Of a DNA stretch of 64,000 nt, positions 12,107 through 24,183 are shown in pieces (positions within the stretch are counted from its first letter, which is position 1; each line of letters begins with the position of its first letter). A model generated the notes under the pieces. The model was not told the DNA's origin. It made no database searches and saw nothing but the letters and a program-made list of their open reading frames with translations. A program made the translations under genes and the position numbers. The stretch covers positions 32,401,443 to 32,465,442 of the forward strand of contig NC_059304.1 of the NCBI RefSeq assembly GCF_017591435.1, given 5' to 3'. The DNA is from Portunus trituberculatus. Taxonomy: Eukaryota > Arthropoda > Malacostraca > Decapoda > Portunidae.

Positions 12107-12191
12107 TATCTCTCACCACATACTCATTTTCCTTTAGTGCCTTTACCATTTCCTCTGCGTAATCCCTTTATTTTCCTCTTCCTGCTTTTTA

Positions 12192-12530
12192 CTATCTCCT
12201 AAAGGACCTTTGTACCTCCTGATGTTCATGGTTCACTTCTTTCATCCTGGTATCAATTAGATTAAGGCATTCCTCCTTCCTCAAGTCCCCTTCGGATATT
12301 TTCATCTCCATTTCCATGAGTTTAGCCTTCATCTCTTCACATTGTTTCCTTAGTTGTTGGTTTTCTTTCTCCATCTCTACTTTTTCCTTCAATAGCTCTT
12401 TATTCGCTATCGTTAACAAATAGATCTCTTTTTTGAACGAATCATTCTCGGCTAGAACTCTATCCAGTTTTTCTTCTATGGACAAAATGTTTAGGAACTT
12501 ACTTTCCAGTGCCTGGATTCTTGCATCCAT
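12192..12530 (-). pseudogene. LINE-D N-terminal coiled coil
   Basis: A 112-codon piece starting MDARIQALESKF with heptad-like Leu/Ile spacing and about 40 percent charged residues, as expected for the trimerising coiled coil of LINE nucleic-acid chaperones. It ends at a stop near 12192. The sequence between 12192 and 12106 continues the homologous segment in other frames (ENEYVVRDIAEKKK), matching REIAEKKKSV in LINE-C. It was therefore once joined to the RRM-like part. Confidence 0.8.
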
Positions 12531-12786
12531 ATCTAATTTCTCCAGTCCTTTTGGCGTAGTTATAAAACCTTCAAAGTCTAGACGCCATTTTTGTTATCGT
12601 CAGCTGATTACGGCCAAAACAATCATTGCCCACACACTCCTCTCAGGGACCACTCTCCATATCCCTAACTTTCAACACTAAGCGACAGTAGGACATTAAC
12701 AGGACACTAACTTAGAGTTACCCGGGCCCTGTAGCACCATAGGTTATTTTCCTTCTTCCGTCCGCGGACGAGCCGTCTCTGTGTGT

Positions 12787-12788
<2 letters not shown>
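12531..12788 (-). other. LINE-D 5' untranslated region
   Basis: Between the coiled-coil start and the (TG)n tract. No ORF of note. It contains TCAGCTGAT on the plus strand, also seen in the 5' region of LINE-A, and a GGGCCCTGTAGCACC segment. Probably the promoter-bearing 5' UTR; no specific element can be proven. Confidence 0.5.

Positions 12789-12830
<42 letters not shown>
12789..12830. repeat. (TG)n between LINE-D and LINE-A0
   Basis: Uninterrupted GT dinucleotides. In LINE sense (minus strand) this is (AC)n: the 3' tail of A0 and at the same time the sequence immediately 5' of LINE-D. Confidence 0.97.
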
Positions 12831-12832
<2 letters not shown>

Positions 12833-13025
12833 TTACCTAGTTGTAGTTTTACAGGGCCTGGGCTTTATGCTCGTGTGGTCCCGTCTCCATATCTACACTT
12901 ATCCAATCTTACTTTAAAAGTGTGCACACTCGTTGCAGACACTACTTCTTCATCTAAACTGTTCCACGTCTCAATACATCTTTGCGGAAACTATATTTTT
13001 AATATCTCTCAGACATCTTCCTTTC

Positions 13026-15663
13026 TCAGCTTTTTACTATGCGATCTTGTGCTTCGATGTCATATTCTTCTCTCAGGATCAGTTTCTCATTATCCACTTG
13101 GTCCATTCCGTTGATCAATTTATAAACTTGTATCAGGTCTCCTCTTTCTCTTCTTTGTTCCAGGGTTGGTAGATCCATAGCCTTTAGTCTCTCCTCATAT
13201 GTCATCCCTTCAAATTCTGGAACCATTCTTGTAGCCATTTTTTGTAGCCTCTCCAACTTCCTTATGTGTTTCTTTTTATGGGGGGTCCACACTACTCCTG
13301 CATATTCCAATCTGGGTCTTATTATAGTACTTATCAATTTCTTCATCATTTCTTTGTCCATGTAGTGAAATGCTACTCCAATATTCCTTAGCAAATTATA
13401 TGTTTCTCTAAAAATTCTATCAATATGGCTTACTGGTTGATTGTTTTCTTCCATCGTCACTCCTAAGTCCTTTTCCTTTTTACTTTCTCCAGTTCTACTC
13501 CATCTCCCATCTTATAGATTCCCACAGGTCGTCTTTCACTCTTTCCCATTTCCATGACATGGCTTTTGTTCACATTGAATTCCATTTCCACTTTTTACTC
13601 CATTCCCAGATCTTATTTAGGTCTTCTTGCAGTATTTCACAATCCTCCTTTTGCTTTATAACTCTGCACAGTTTCGTATCATCTGCAAACAGATTTATGT
13701 AGCTGTTCACTCCTTCTGGCATGTCGTTAATATAAATGAGGAAAAGTATTGGTGCCAATACTGACCCTGTGGCACTCCGCTTTCTACTGCTCTCCACTTG
13801 GACTTCATATCTTTAACTACCGTCCTTATTTCTCTCCCCCTCAAATAATTTTCTATCCATCTCAATGTGCTTCCTTTTAAGCCACCCTTCTCCTCTAACT
13901 TCCACAGTAATCTTGCATGTGGCACTTTGTCAAACGCCTTTTTTAAATCCAAATAAATACAGTCAACCCATCCTCTCTCTCTTGTACTCTATCAACTATT
14001 CTAGAATAGAAACTCAATAAATTAGTTACACAAGACCGTCCTTTTCTAAAACCAAATTGGCTATTTGATATTAATTTGTTGTCTTCAAGGAACTCGATCC
14101 ATTGTTTCTTTATTATTCTTTCACACATCTTGCATATTACACTAGTTAGTGATACCGGTCTGTAATTTAAAGGTTCTTCCTTCCTTCCGCTCTTATATAT
14201 GGGAACCACCTCAGCTCTTTTCCATTCTACTGGCACTGTTCCATTTTCTATTGAGCATTTTATGATGTTGTATATAGGACTTGCTAGTTCTTCCCTACAT
14301 TCTTTCAGTATTCTGCCTGAGACTTCATCTGGTCCCATTGCCTTCTCTTCATCCAGTTCCTTCATTAACTCTTTTATTTCAAGCTTGGTTACTTTAATCT
14401 CTTTCATATAGATTGTCTCTCTATTACCCTGTGGCCTCTCAAATTTGGATTCCTTAGTAAAGACCTCCTGGAATTTTTTATTTAATAGTTCTGCCATACT
14501 TTTGGGTCTTCCACCATCCCGTTCTCTCCTTTTAACCTTTCTATTGTTTCTTTTGCCTAATTTTTCCATTTATGAATCTATAGAACAATTTTGGTTGCTC
14601 CTTACATTTTTCGACAATGTCCTTTTCAAGTTCTTTTCCTCTTCCTTCCTCACCTTAACATATTCATTTCTCGCTGGCTTGAAGTTTTCCTTATTTGTTG
14701 GATTTCTATTTCTCCTCCACCTTTTCCATGCTCCATCTCTTTTCTCCTTTGCCCTAGCACACCTTGCATTAAACCAATCTTTCTTTCCTTCTTCTTTAGG
14801 TCTATATTTTGGGACATATTCCTGACTCCTGTTTTGTATATTTCCAAAAATAAGTTATATTTGTCTTGCATTGTCTCTGAGTTTTCCATCTCCTCCCAGT
14901 CTACGTTTTTAAAATAGTTCTTGAGATTCTCAATATCAGCCTTTCTGTAATTTAATCAGTCTCCTTTGTATGAATCGTCTCTATCTTCCTTTCCTCTTCT
15001 ATATCTATTTCTAATATTACATGGTCACTCTTTCCCAATGGGCACTTATATCTTATATCATCATTCATTTGTATACCCTTGTAAAAACTAGGTCCAATCT
15101 CTTGCTCGTCGTTTCCTCTGAATCTTGTGCATTCCTTTACTCTCTGGTCCATCATATTGTCTATCATTAGGTTCAGAATCTTTCTCCCCAGGCTTCTTCC
15201 CCATACCACTTTCATAATTTTCCCAGTCCACTTCTTTACAGTTGAAATCTCCTACTAATATCACTTTTCTCCTTTCTTTAACGATTCTCATTAGACTCCT
15301 TATTGTGTCATCTATCATGTCTTTATATTCTTGATTGGTCCATGAATTTGTTTTGGTGGCACATATGTTACAATGATTGTTAACTCTTTTTATTAATATG
15401 CATCTTAATATACAATACTTCTGCTTTTCCTTCCCACATTCCACTTGGTTTATCACTATCTCCTTCCTTAACATTATCATGACTCCTCCTCCTCCTTTAC
15501 CCACTCTGTCTCTTCTCCATACATTATACCTATTATCCAAGTCTATTTTGATTGCCTCATTTAGTTTTGTTTCAGCCAGGCATACAATATCTGGATTTTC
15601 TTTCCTTATGTAATCTCTTAATTCTAATTTACTTGATAAAACCCGTCTATGTTCGTATACATC
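13026..15663 (-). pseudogene. LINE-A0 endonuclease and reverse transcriptase region
   Basis: Pieces in sense order. 15540-15088 carries GGGVMIML, TKTNSWT and GDFNCKEVDW. 15215-14952 carries KSDHVILEI. The linker is at 14889-14650. 14569-13943 is 208 codons with KAMGPDEVSG, EWKRAEVVPIY, LNYRPVSLTS and QFGFRKGRSC. 13952-13707 has LKKAFDKVPH. 13797-13570 has LFADDTKLC. 13460-13026 is the C-terminal 144 codons, with IIRPRLEYAG, MATRMVPEF and the RRERGDLIQVYKL motif. About six frameshifts; no catalytic residue is visibly substituted. The RT is the best preserved of the LINE-A copies. Confidence 0.9.
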
Positions 15664-15699
15664 ATTTTAGTCTTTTGCCTTTATCATTTTAGTTAAACT

Positions 15700-16709
15700 T
15701 GTTCCACTTTTTCTCTTCCTTCTCGTTTATATACCATTTCCTTATCCTGTCTCCTAGAATTCTCCAAAAAATGCCTTCTTCTCCTCTTCTGACCTTTCAT
15801 TATTCTTTTCCCTTACTGCTGCTGCCAGTTCATTGTATCTCTTCCTTTCTTCCTCATTTCTATTTTTCTTTATATAGATATCCTTGCAGCCTTCTGTTTC
15901 TCTAAGTTTTGTTGTTCTATATAATATTTCTTCTGTTGCTGCTTGTGATTTTAGTAGTATTTTAATTGGTCTCGTTTTCCTTCTTGATATGGTCCCATTC
16001 TGTTTATTTCTTCTACTTCCTCTTCCAAGTTCTGCCTATCTTCGTCATTTAGATTCTTCAGTAGGTCTTTGACTGATTTCATTTCTTCTTTTCTCTTTTT
16101 GGTCTATATTTTATATTTTTTCTTTTATTCCAAATACGACTACACTCTTCTTTTTTCTGCAATTTCTCTAACTAGATTTTCTTTTGTCTTGAGGACTCCT
16201 ATCATTTTGTTTGTCATATTTTCTTCTTTTCTTTAAGTTGTTCTTGAATCACCTCCTGAAAATCAGCCTTATCTTTCTTATCTTGGACTCTCCATGCTTG
16301 TACTTCTTTTTAATCACGTTCTGTACTCTTTCCTCTTCCTTGTTTACTAGATCTTTCAGCTTCTCTTTTCTTTCTCGGCTTTACCGAGTCCTTCTTCCAT
16401 CTGCTTCTTGTAGTTAGCTACTTCCTTTTTAGTTCTTCGTTTTCCGCTCTTAGCCTAGCTTCATTTTCTTCCACTTTTCTTATCCTTTCTCTCAGTCTTA
16501 TAAACTCCTTTTTCCTGTTCTTCATTCTCTTTCATTTCCATCTTCTCCTTTATCAGTTTATCTAGTTTACATTCAATATTTGACACTCTCTTAAGTAGTG
16601 AAGTTGTCGTCATATCGAACCCTTGAATCTGCGTTCTCCCTCACCAACATAGTCATCATCAGCTTCTCTATTCTCATGTCTGCATTTGATGGAATATCTT
16701 TTCACTCAT
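15700..16709 (-). pseudogene. LINE-A0 N-terminal coiled coil and RRM-like region
   Basis: Homologous to the clearer frames of A1 and A2 but broken by many indels, so no long frame survives. The start codon is inferred at 16709-16707, from the plus-strand CAT in TTCACTCATT, which aligns with the MSEKDIP start of A2. Plus-strand runs of TTC, CTT and TTT reflect the Glu/Lys-rich coiled coil. Confidence 0.7.
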
Positions 16710-16798
16710 TATTCCTTAATAATTGATTTCATGAAGAAAAAAAATGATGAGTCCACACTACCTGCCCAGGCCACTGTAAATACTATACAACAGGTGTA

Positions 16799-16824
16799 GT
16801 GTGTGTGTGTGTGTGTGTGTGTGT
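16799..16824. repeat. (TG)n between LINE-A0 and LINE-A1
   Basis: Thirteen GT units joining the 5' end of A0 (plus strand CAACAGGTGTAG) to the 3' tail of A1 (TTACCTAGTTGTATTTACC). Confidence 0.96.
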
Positions 16825-16859
16825 TTACCTAGTTGTATTTACCTAGTTGTAGTTTTACA

Positions 16860-19660
16860 GGGCCTGGGCTTTATGCTCGTGTGGTCCCGTCTCCATATCT
16901 ACACTTATCCAATTTTTCTTTAAAACTATGTACACTCTTTGCTGATACCACTTCCTCACTCAAACTGTTCCAAGTCTCAACACATCTTTGCGGAAACTAA
17001 ATTTTTAACATCTCTCAGACATCGTCCCTTCCTTAGTTTCTTACTATGCGATCTTGTGCTTCTAAAGTCATATTCTTCTCTCAGGATCAGTTTCTCATTA
17101 TCCACTTCATCCATTCCGTTAATCAATTTATAAACTTGTATCAGATCCTCTCTCTCTTCTCTGCTCCAAGGTTGGTAGATCCATTGCCTTTAGTCTCTCC
17201 TCATATGCCATCCCTTTAAATTCTGGAACCATTCTTGTAGCCATTTTTGTAGTCTCTCTAATTTTCTTATGTGTTTCTTTTTATGGGAGTCCACACAACT
17301 CCTGCATATTCCAATCTAGGTCTTATTTTAGTACTTATCAATTTCTTCATCATTTCCTTGTCCATATAGTGAAATGCTACTCCAATATTCCTTAGCAAAT
17401 TATCGTCTCTCTGAAAATTCTATCAATATGGCTAACCGGTTGATTATTTTCTTCCATTGTCACTCCCAAGTCCTTTTCCTTTTTACTTTTCTAGTTCTAC
17501 TCCATCTCCCATCTTATAGATTCCCACTGGTCGTCTTTCACTTTTCCCATTTCCATGACATGGCTTTTGTCCACATTGAATTCCATCTCCCATTTTTGCT
17601 CCATTTCCAGATCTTGTTTAAGTCTTCCTGTAGTATTTCACAATCCTCTTTTGTTTAATGACTCTGCACAGTTTCGCATCGTCCGCAAACAGATTTATGT
17701 AGCTGTTCACTCCCTCTGGCATGTCATTTATATATACGAGAAAAAGTATTGGTGCCAATACTGACCCTGTGGCACTCCGCTGTCTACTGTTCTCCACTTG
17801 GACTTCATATCTTTAACTATCGTCCTTATTTCTCTCCCCCTTAAGTAATTCTTCATCCATCTCAATGTGCTTCCTTTTAAGCCACCCTTCTCCTCTAACT
17901 TCCATAGTAATCTTTCATGTGGCACTTTATCAAAAGCCTTTTTAGATCTAAATAAATACAGTCAACCCATCCTCTCTCTCTTGTACTTTATCAACTATTC
18001 TAGAGTAGAAACTCAATAAATTTGTCACACATGACCGACCTTTTCTAAAACCAAATTGGCTATTTGATAATATTTTGTTGTCTTCAAGAAACTCGATCCA
18101 TTGCTTCTTTATTACTTTTCACACATCTTGCATATTACACTAGTTAGTGATACCGGTCTGTAATTTAAAGGTTCTTCCTTCCTTCGCTCTTATATATGGG
18201 AACCACCTCAGCTCTTTTCCACTCCACTGGCACTGTTCCATTTTCTATTGAGCATTTTATGATGTTGTATATTGGACTTGCTAGTTCTTCCCTACATTCT
18301 TTCAGTATTCTGCCTGAGACTTCATCCGGTCCCATTGCCTTTTCCTCATCCAATTCCGTCATCAACTTTTTATTTCAAGCTTGGTTACTTTAATCTCTTT
18401 CATATAGACAGTCTCTCTATTACCCTGTGGTCTTTCAAATTTGGATTCCTTAGTAAAGACCTCATGAAATTTACTATTTAACAGTTCTGCCATACTTTTG
18501 GGTCTTCCACCATTCCGTTTCTCCTTTTAACCTTTCTATTGTTTCTTTTTGTCTTATTTTTCCATTTATGAATCTGTAGAACAATTTTGGTTGTTCCTTA
18601 CATTTTCGACAATGTCCTTTTCATAGTTCTTTTCTTCTTCCTTTCTCACCTTAGCATATTCATTTCTTGCTGTTTTGAAGTTTTCCTTATTTTCTGGATT
18701 TCTGTTTCTTCTCCACCTTTTCCATGCTCCATCTCGTTTCTCCTTTGCCCTAGCACATCTTGCATTAAACCAATCTTTCTTTCCTTCTTCTTTAGGTCTA
18801 TATTTGGAACATATTCCTGACCCCAGTTTTGTATATTTCCAAAAATAAGTTATATTTCTCTTGAACCGTTAATGAGTTTTCCATCTCCTCCCAGTTTACG
18901 TTTTAAAATAGTTCTTGAGATTCTCAATATCAGCCTTTCTGTAATTTAATCGGTCTCCTTTGTATGATTCATCTCTATCTTCCTTTCCTTCTTCTATATC
19001 CATCTCTAATATTACATGGTCACTCTTTCCCAATGGGCACTTGTATCTTATATCATCGTTAATTGGTATATCCCTTGTAAAACTAGGTCTAATCTTGCCG
19101 GCTCATCGTTTCCTCTGAATCTTGTGTTTTCCTTTACTCTTTGGACCATCAAATTATCTATCATTAGGTTCAGGAATCTATCTCCCCAGGCATCTTCCCC
19201 CATACCACTTTCATAATTTTCCCAGTCTACCTCCTTACAGTTGAAATCTCCTATCAATATCACTTTTCTCCTTTCCTTAATGATTCTTGTAAGACTCCTT
19301 ATTGTGTCATCTATCATGTCTCTATATTCTTGGTTAGTCCATGAGTTTGTTTTGGTGGCACATATGTTCCAATGATTGTTAACTCCTTTTGTTAATATGC
19401 ATCTTAACATACAGTATTTCTGATTTTCCTTCCCAAACTCCACTTGATTTACCACTATCTCCTTCCTTAACATCATCATGACTCCTCCTCCTCCTTTACC
19501 CACTCTGTCTCTCCTCCATATATTATACCTTTTATCTATGTCTATTTTATTGCCTCATTTAACTTTGTTTCCACCAGGCATACAATATCTGGTTCTTCTT
19601 TCTTTATGTAATCTCTTAATTCTAATTTACTAGATAAAATCCATCTATGTTTGTATACAT
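16860..19660 (-). pseudogene. LINE-A1 endonuclease and reverse transcriptase region
   Basis: Endonuclease: 19503-19048 (151 codons) with GGGVMMML, TKTNSWTNQEY, GDFNCKEVDW and RLDLVL. RT: 18365-18165 (KAMGPDEVSG, EWKRAEVVPIY) and 17925-17728 (PHERLLWKL to SGVPQG), with the FADD motif around 17680 in another frame. The C-terminal region 16900-17400 is recognisable by its motifs but has no frame longer than about 60 codons. The count of indels is high relative to substitutions. Confidence 0.87.
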
Positions 19661-19699
19661 CATTTTAATCTCTTGTTCTTATCATTTTAGTTAAACTTG

Positions 19700-20719
19700 C
19701 TCCATTCTTTTCTCTTCTTTCTCTTTTATATACCATTTCCTTATCCTGTCTCCTATAATTCTCCAAAAATGCCTTCTTCTCCTCCTCTGACCTTTCATTA
19801 TTTTTTCTCTTGCTTCTGCCACCAGTTCATTGTGTCTCTTCCTTTCCTCCTCGTTTCTATTTTTCTTTATATATATATCTTTGCAACCTTCTGTTTCTCT
19901 GAGTTTCGTTTTCTATATAGTACTTCTTCTGCTGCTGCTTGTGATTTTAGTAATATCTTAATTGGTCTCACTGTTCCTTCTTGATATGGTCCCATTCTAT
20001 GGATTTCTTCTACTTCCTCTTCTAAGTTCTGTCTATCCTCGTCATTCAGATGTTTTAGTAGGTCTTTTACTGATTTCATTTCGTCTTTTTCCCTTCTTGG
20101 TCTATATTTAACATTTTTTCTTTCAGTCCAAAAATAATTACACTCTTCTTTTTTCCGCAATTTCTCTTACTAAATTTTCTTTTTCTTGAGGACTCCTATC
20201 ATTTTGCTTGTCATATTTTCATCTCTTTCTTTTAACTGTTCTTGAAATACTTCTTGAAATGATTCCTTGTCTTTCTTATCTTGGATTCTCCATGCTTGTA
20301 CTTCTTTTTTAATCACGTCTTGTACTCTTTCTTCTTCTTTGTTAACTAGATCTTTTAGCTTTTCTTTTTCTTTCTCGGCTTTACCGAGTCCTTCTTCCAT
20401 CAATTTCTTATAGTTCGCTATTTGGACTTTTAATTCTTCATTTTCGGTTCTTAGCCTAGTTTCGTTTTCTTCCACTCTTTTTATCCTTTCTTTCAATTTC
20501 TGGAGCTCTTTATCCTGTTCTTCATTCTCTTTCATTCCCATACTCTCCTTTATCAATTTATCTAATTTCGTTCGATAGTTAAGACTCTATCAAATAGTGA
20601 AGTTTGCGCCGTATCAAAGCCTTCAAATTCTCCTCCTCCCTCACCAACATTGTCATCATCAGCTTTCATTCTTTCCTTGTCACATACCTGCATTTAGATG
20701 GAATATCTTTCTCACTCAT
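19700..20719 (-). pseudogene. LINE-A1 N-terminal protein region (coiled coil and RRM-like)
   Basis: The start is inferred at 20719, aligned with MSEKDIPSKCRYV of A2. 20556-20170 (128 codons) is a near-continuous charged coiled coil (RIKRVEENETRLRTENEEL). 20160-19867 holds the RRM-like part, with HLNDEDRQNLEEEVEEIH, then GPYQEGTVRPIKILLKSQ. The order matches LINE-C and D, where this region runs in frame into the endonuclease. Confidence 0.8.
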
Positions 20720-20849
20720 TATTATTTAACACTGTATTCATGAAAAAAAAATGAGTCCACACTTATCGCCCAGGCCACTGTAAACCCAAACAAAGGTAGT
20801 GAAGATCAGCTGATTCTCGGGAGCGACGGTATGCGTCCTTCCTCCTCTC

Positions 20850-20877
20850 TGTGTGTGTGTGTGTGTGTGTGTGTGTT
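20850..20877. repeat. (TG)n between LINE-A1 and LINE-B2
   Basis: Fourteen GT units joining the 5' end of A1 to the 3' tail of B2 (TTACCTAGTTGTATTTACC, then TACCTAATTGTA). Confidence 0.96.
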
Positions 20878-21042
20878 ACCTAGTTGTATTTACCTAATTG
20901 TATTTACCTAATTGTAACATACAAAGAGCTATGCTCGTGTTGTCCCGTCTCCATATCTATTAATGTCCAGCTTTTCTTAAAATCATGAATATTCCTTGCG
21001 TTGACCACTTCCACGTCTAAACTATTCCATGCTTCCACCCTT

Positions 21043-22632
21043 CTATGAGGAAGCTATATTTTTCACATCTCTCCTATAAGTGGCCATTTTAGTTTTTCCC
21101 ATGCCCTCTCGACATTCTTTCATTCCACATACACAGATCTTCCCTATCCATTTTTCCATGCCAATCATCACTCTGTATATTGCTATCAGGTCTCCCCTTT
21201 CTCTTCTGTTTTCCAGGGTTGGAAGTTGCATTCTTTTCAGTCTGTCTTCATAAGTCAAATCTCTTAAGTCAGGCACCATTTTTGTTGCAGCCCTCTGTAC
21301 TTTCTCTAGTTTCCTTATGTGTTTCTTTAAGTTCGGAGCCCACTGTATTGTTGCATATTCAAGCCTCGGTCTTATCATTGCAGTAATTATTTTCTTCATC
21401 ATTTCTTCATCTAAATATCTGACGCCACTCTTATGTTCCTCAATAAGTTCAATACTTCTCCAATTATTTTGTTTATATGTCTCTCTGGCGATAGGTCATT
21501 GGTAATTGTCACCCCAAGGTCTTTTCTTCATGACTGGTTTTATGTCTTCATTTCCTATCTTGTACATACTCCTGATTCTTCTTTCACTCTTGCCAAACTC
21601 TATTTTCTTGCATTTTGTCGTGTTGAACTCCATTTGCCATGTACAGCTCCATTTCCATATTCTGTCCAAGTCTTCCTGGAGTAGTTCGCAATCTTTGTCA
21701 CATCTCACTTTTCTTAACAATTTTGCATCGTCTGCAAATAGGCTCACATAACTGGACACCCCATCCACCATGTCATTTATGTAGACTGCGAACATTACTG
21801 GTGCCAACACTGATCCCTGTGGAACTCCACTCTCCACCAATCCCCATTCTGATGGTCTGTCCTTAATTATTGTTCTCATTTCTCTTCCTACCAAAAGTCT
21901 TCCATCCATTTTAGTAAACTGCCATGCACTCCTCCTACCATTTCAAGTTTCCAGATCAGTCTCTGGTGTGGTACCTTATCAAAGGCCTTTTTTAAATCCA
22001 GATATATTCCATCAGCCCAACCATCTCTTTCCTGTATTACATCTATCACCCTCGAATAGTAACATATCAGGTTTGTCGTGCATGAACGCCCTTTTCTAAA
22101 ACCAAATTGACACTCACAAAGTATGTCATTTTCTCCAAGAAGTCTGTCCATCTAGTCTTCACCACCCTCTCACACATCTTAGCTACCACACTTGTAAGTG
22201 ACACTGGTCTATAGTTCAATGGGTCTCTCTTGTTACCTGATTTATAGATTGGGACAATGTTAGCTCTTTTCCAGTCTTGGGGCACTACACCTTCCCTTAA
22301 TGAGGCATCAATTACTTCACAAACTTTTTCTGCCAATTGCTCCTGCATTCTCTTAAAATCCATCCTGATACCCCATCAGGTCCCACAGCTTTTCTCACTT
22401 CTAAACTCCCCATCATGTTCTTGATCTCCTCCACAGTTACTTGAAACTCCTTCATAATCCCTTTCTGTTCCATTACCAGTGGTTTGTCAAAAGCAGTCTC
22501 CTTTGTGAATACCTTCCGAAAGCATCCATTCATAGCCTCTGCCATTTCCTGGGATCTTCACTGCATACTCCATTTACTTCTAAACTTTCAATACTTTCTC
22601 TATTTTTGATGTTGTTGTTCACATGTCTGTAA
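21043..22632 (-). pseudogene. LINE-B2 reverse transcriptase
   Basis: Pieces in sense order: 22545-22312 (GPDGVSG), 22363-22067 (DWKRANIVPIY, LNYRPVSLTS), 22151-21888 (QFGFRKGRSC, YLDLKKAFDKVPH), 21909-21496 (SGVPQGSVLAP, LFADDAKLL) and 21402-21043 (MIRPRLEYA, MVPDLRDL, RRERGDLIAIY). The 22151-21888 product is identical to the B1 piece and ends at the same frameshift. Confidence 0.9.
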
Positions 22633-22639
22633 AAAGCCT

Positions 22640-23683
22640 TGGTTGGTCTTTACATTTATCAATTATATCCTTTTCTTGTTTCTTTCTTTCTTCTCTTCTA
22701 ATCAACACATATTCATTTCTTGCTCTTTTGTAACTTTCCACTGCTTAATCCGTCTTTTCCTTCTCCACCTCTTCCATGCATCCTCTTTTCTTGTTCTAGC
22801 CTTTTCACATCTATCGTTAAACCAGTCCTGCTTTCCAACTTCTCTATGTTGTCTTATTGGTACAAATTTTTCTCACCTTCTTTGTATATTTTATAAATTC
22901 CTTCCACTTTTCATTTGCTCCTTAGCACTCTTGAATTTCATCCAATTTGTCTCTTGAAAGAATTTCTTTAGGTTTCCAAAATCTGTCTTGGCATAATTCC
23001 ATCTTCCCACTTTATATTCTTCATTTCTTCTAGATTTCTCTTCGTCTATCACCTTGAACTCCAAAACTGCATGATCACTCTTTGCTAAAGGGCACTCCAC
23101 CCTCATCTCCTCAATGACCATTGGCTCTGTACTAAAGACCAAGTCCAGTCTTGACGATGCTCCCTCTCCTCCAAACCTAGTATCTTCTTTGACCCACTGA
23201 GTTAACACATTTTCCATTGCCAGTGTCAATAGTGTATTTCCCCATGTTGTCTCTGATCCTTCCATTGACCAGTCCTCCCAACACACCTCTTTACAATTAA
23301 AATCTCCCATCATTATAGTTCGTTCACAGCCACCCAACATTTCTTCCAGACATGTTCCTGTATCACTTATCATTTCTTCATATTCCTGTACTGACCATGC
23401 ATTTGTCTTAGGTGGTACGTACACCACTATGTAGTGCCTCTTTTTCCTTCATTAGTTTCTGCTCTGATCTTTAGCACTTCTGCCTTTCCCATACCTTTTT
23501 CACTTGATCCACCTTTATATCTTTTTAACCAGCAACATCACTCCTCCTCCCATCTTACCTACTCTATTTCTTTTCCAAACGTTATATTTCCTTCTCCAAC
23601 CTTCATCAGGTCTTCTCCCTCTCTCAGTTTTGTTTCAGTAAGACCCACAATATCTGGGTTCTTGTCCCTCAAGTAATCGTTGA
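22640..23683 (-). pseudogene. LINE-B2 endonuclease and linker
   Basis: 23683-23559 has PDIVGLTETKL. After the same frameshift as in B1, 23427-22891 (178 codons) has VPPKTNAW, GDFNCKEV, RLDLVF and KSDH. The linker to 22640 (QDWFNDRCEKA and a basic stretch) is broken by an indel near 22900 not present in B1. Confidence 0.88.
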
Positions 23684-24183
23684 NNNNNNNNNNNNNNNNN
23701 NNNNNNNNNNNNNNNNNNNNNNNNNNNNNNNNNNNNNNNNNNNNNNNNNNNNNNNNNNNNNNNNNNNNNNNNNNNNNNNNNNNNNNNNNNNNNNNNNNNN
23801 NNNNNNNNNNNNNNNNNNNNNNNNNNNNNNNNNNNNNNNNNNNNNNNNNNNNNNNNNNNNNNNNNNNNNNNNNNNNNNNNNNNNNNNNNNNNNNNNNNNN
23901 NNNNNNNNNNNNNNNNNNNNNNNNNNNNNNNNNNNNNNNNNNNNNNNNNNNNNNNNNNNNNNNNNNNNNNNNNNNNNNNNNNNNNNNNNNNNNNNNNNNN
24001 NNNNNNNNNNNNNNNNNNNNNNNNNNNNNNNNNNNNNNNNNNNNNNNNNNNNNNNNNNNNNNNNNNNNNNNNNNNNNNNNNNNNNNNNNNNNNNNNNNNN
24101 NNNNNNNNNNNNNNNNNNNNNNNNNNNNNNNNNNNNNNNNNNNNNNNNNNNNNNNNNNNNNNNNNNNNNNNNNNNNNNNNNNN
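23684..24183. other. Assembly gap, 500 N
   Basis: Fixed-size placeholder. It removes the 5' end of LINE-B2 and the left neighbour of the inverted-repeat element. Confidence 0.99.

Larger units (their letters stand above)
8769..12788 (-). mobile_element. LINE-D, near full-length copy
   Basis: A roughly 4.0-kb CR1/L2-like LINE on the minus strand. In sense order it has: a 5' UTR (about 12788-12531); coiled coil (12530-12192); RRM-like domain fused to the endonuclease (12106-11429); rest of the endonuclease and linker (11429-10513); RT (10428-8985); and a 3' end with GGGCCCTGTAAT followed by two copies of a TAGGTAAATAC motif and (AC)n at the gap edge. It is clearly diverged from LINE-A, B and C in protein sequence but has the same architecture. 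The 5' end abuts (TG)n at 12789, which is the 3' tail of the next element upstream in sense (A0). Confidence 0.93.
12831..16798 (-). mobile_element. LINE-A copy A0, near full-length
   Basis: A roughly 4.0-kb LINE on the minus strand. The 3' end (plus strand ATTTACCTAGTTGTAG, then GGGCCTGGGC) abuts (TG)n at 12830. In sense order: 5' UTR 16798-16710, coiled coil and RRM-like region 16709-15700, endonuclease 15663-14952, linker 14889-14570, RT 14569-13026, 3' UTR. It is more diverged from A1 and A2 than these are from each other, and its 5' end stops about 50 bp short of theirs. Confidence 0.92.
16825..20849 (-). mobile_element. LINE-A copy A1, full-length
   Basis: A roughly 4.0-kb minus-strand LINE with two copies of the TACCTAGTTGTA tail motif at its 3' end and a 5' UTR ending GGGAGCGACGGTATGCG next to (TG)n. 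It is nearly identical to A2 (32303-36309). The differences I compared are mostly one-base indels in homopolymers or dinucleotide runs, with rare substitutions. Confidence 0.93.
20878..23683 (-). mobile_element. LINE-B copy B2 (5' part lost in gap)
   Basis: A minus-strand LINE with a complete 3' tail (three TACCTA-type motifs, then a diverged 3' UTR around AGCTATGCTCGTGTTGTCCC), RT and endonuclease. The 5' end enters the assembly gap at the codons for the endonuclease NDYL segment. It is the inverse of B1 and the direct duplicate of B3. Confidence 0.93.
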
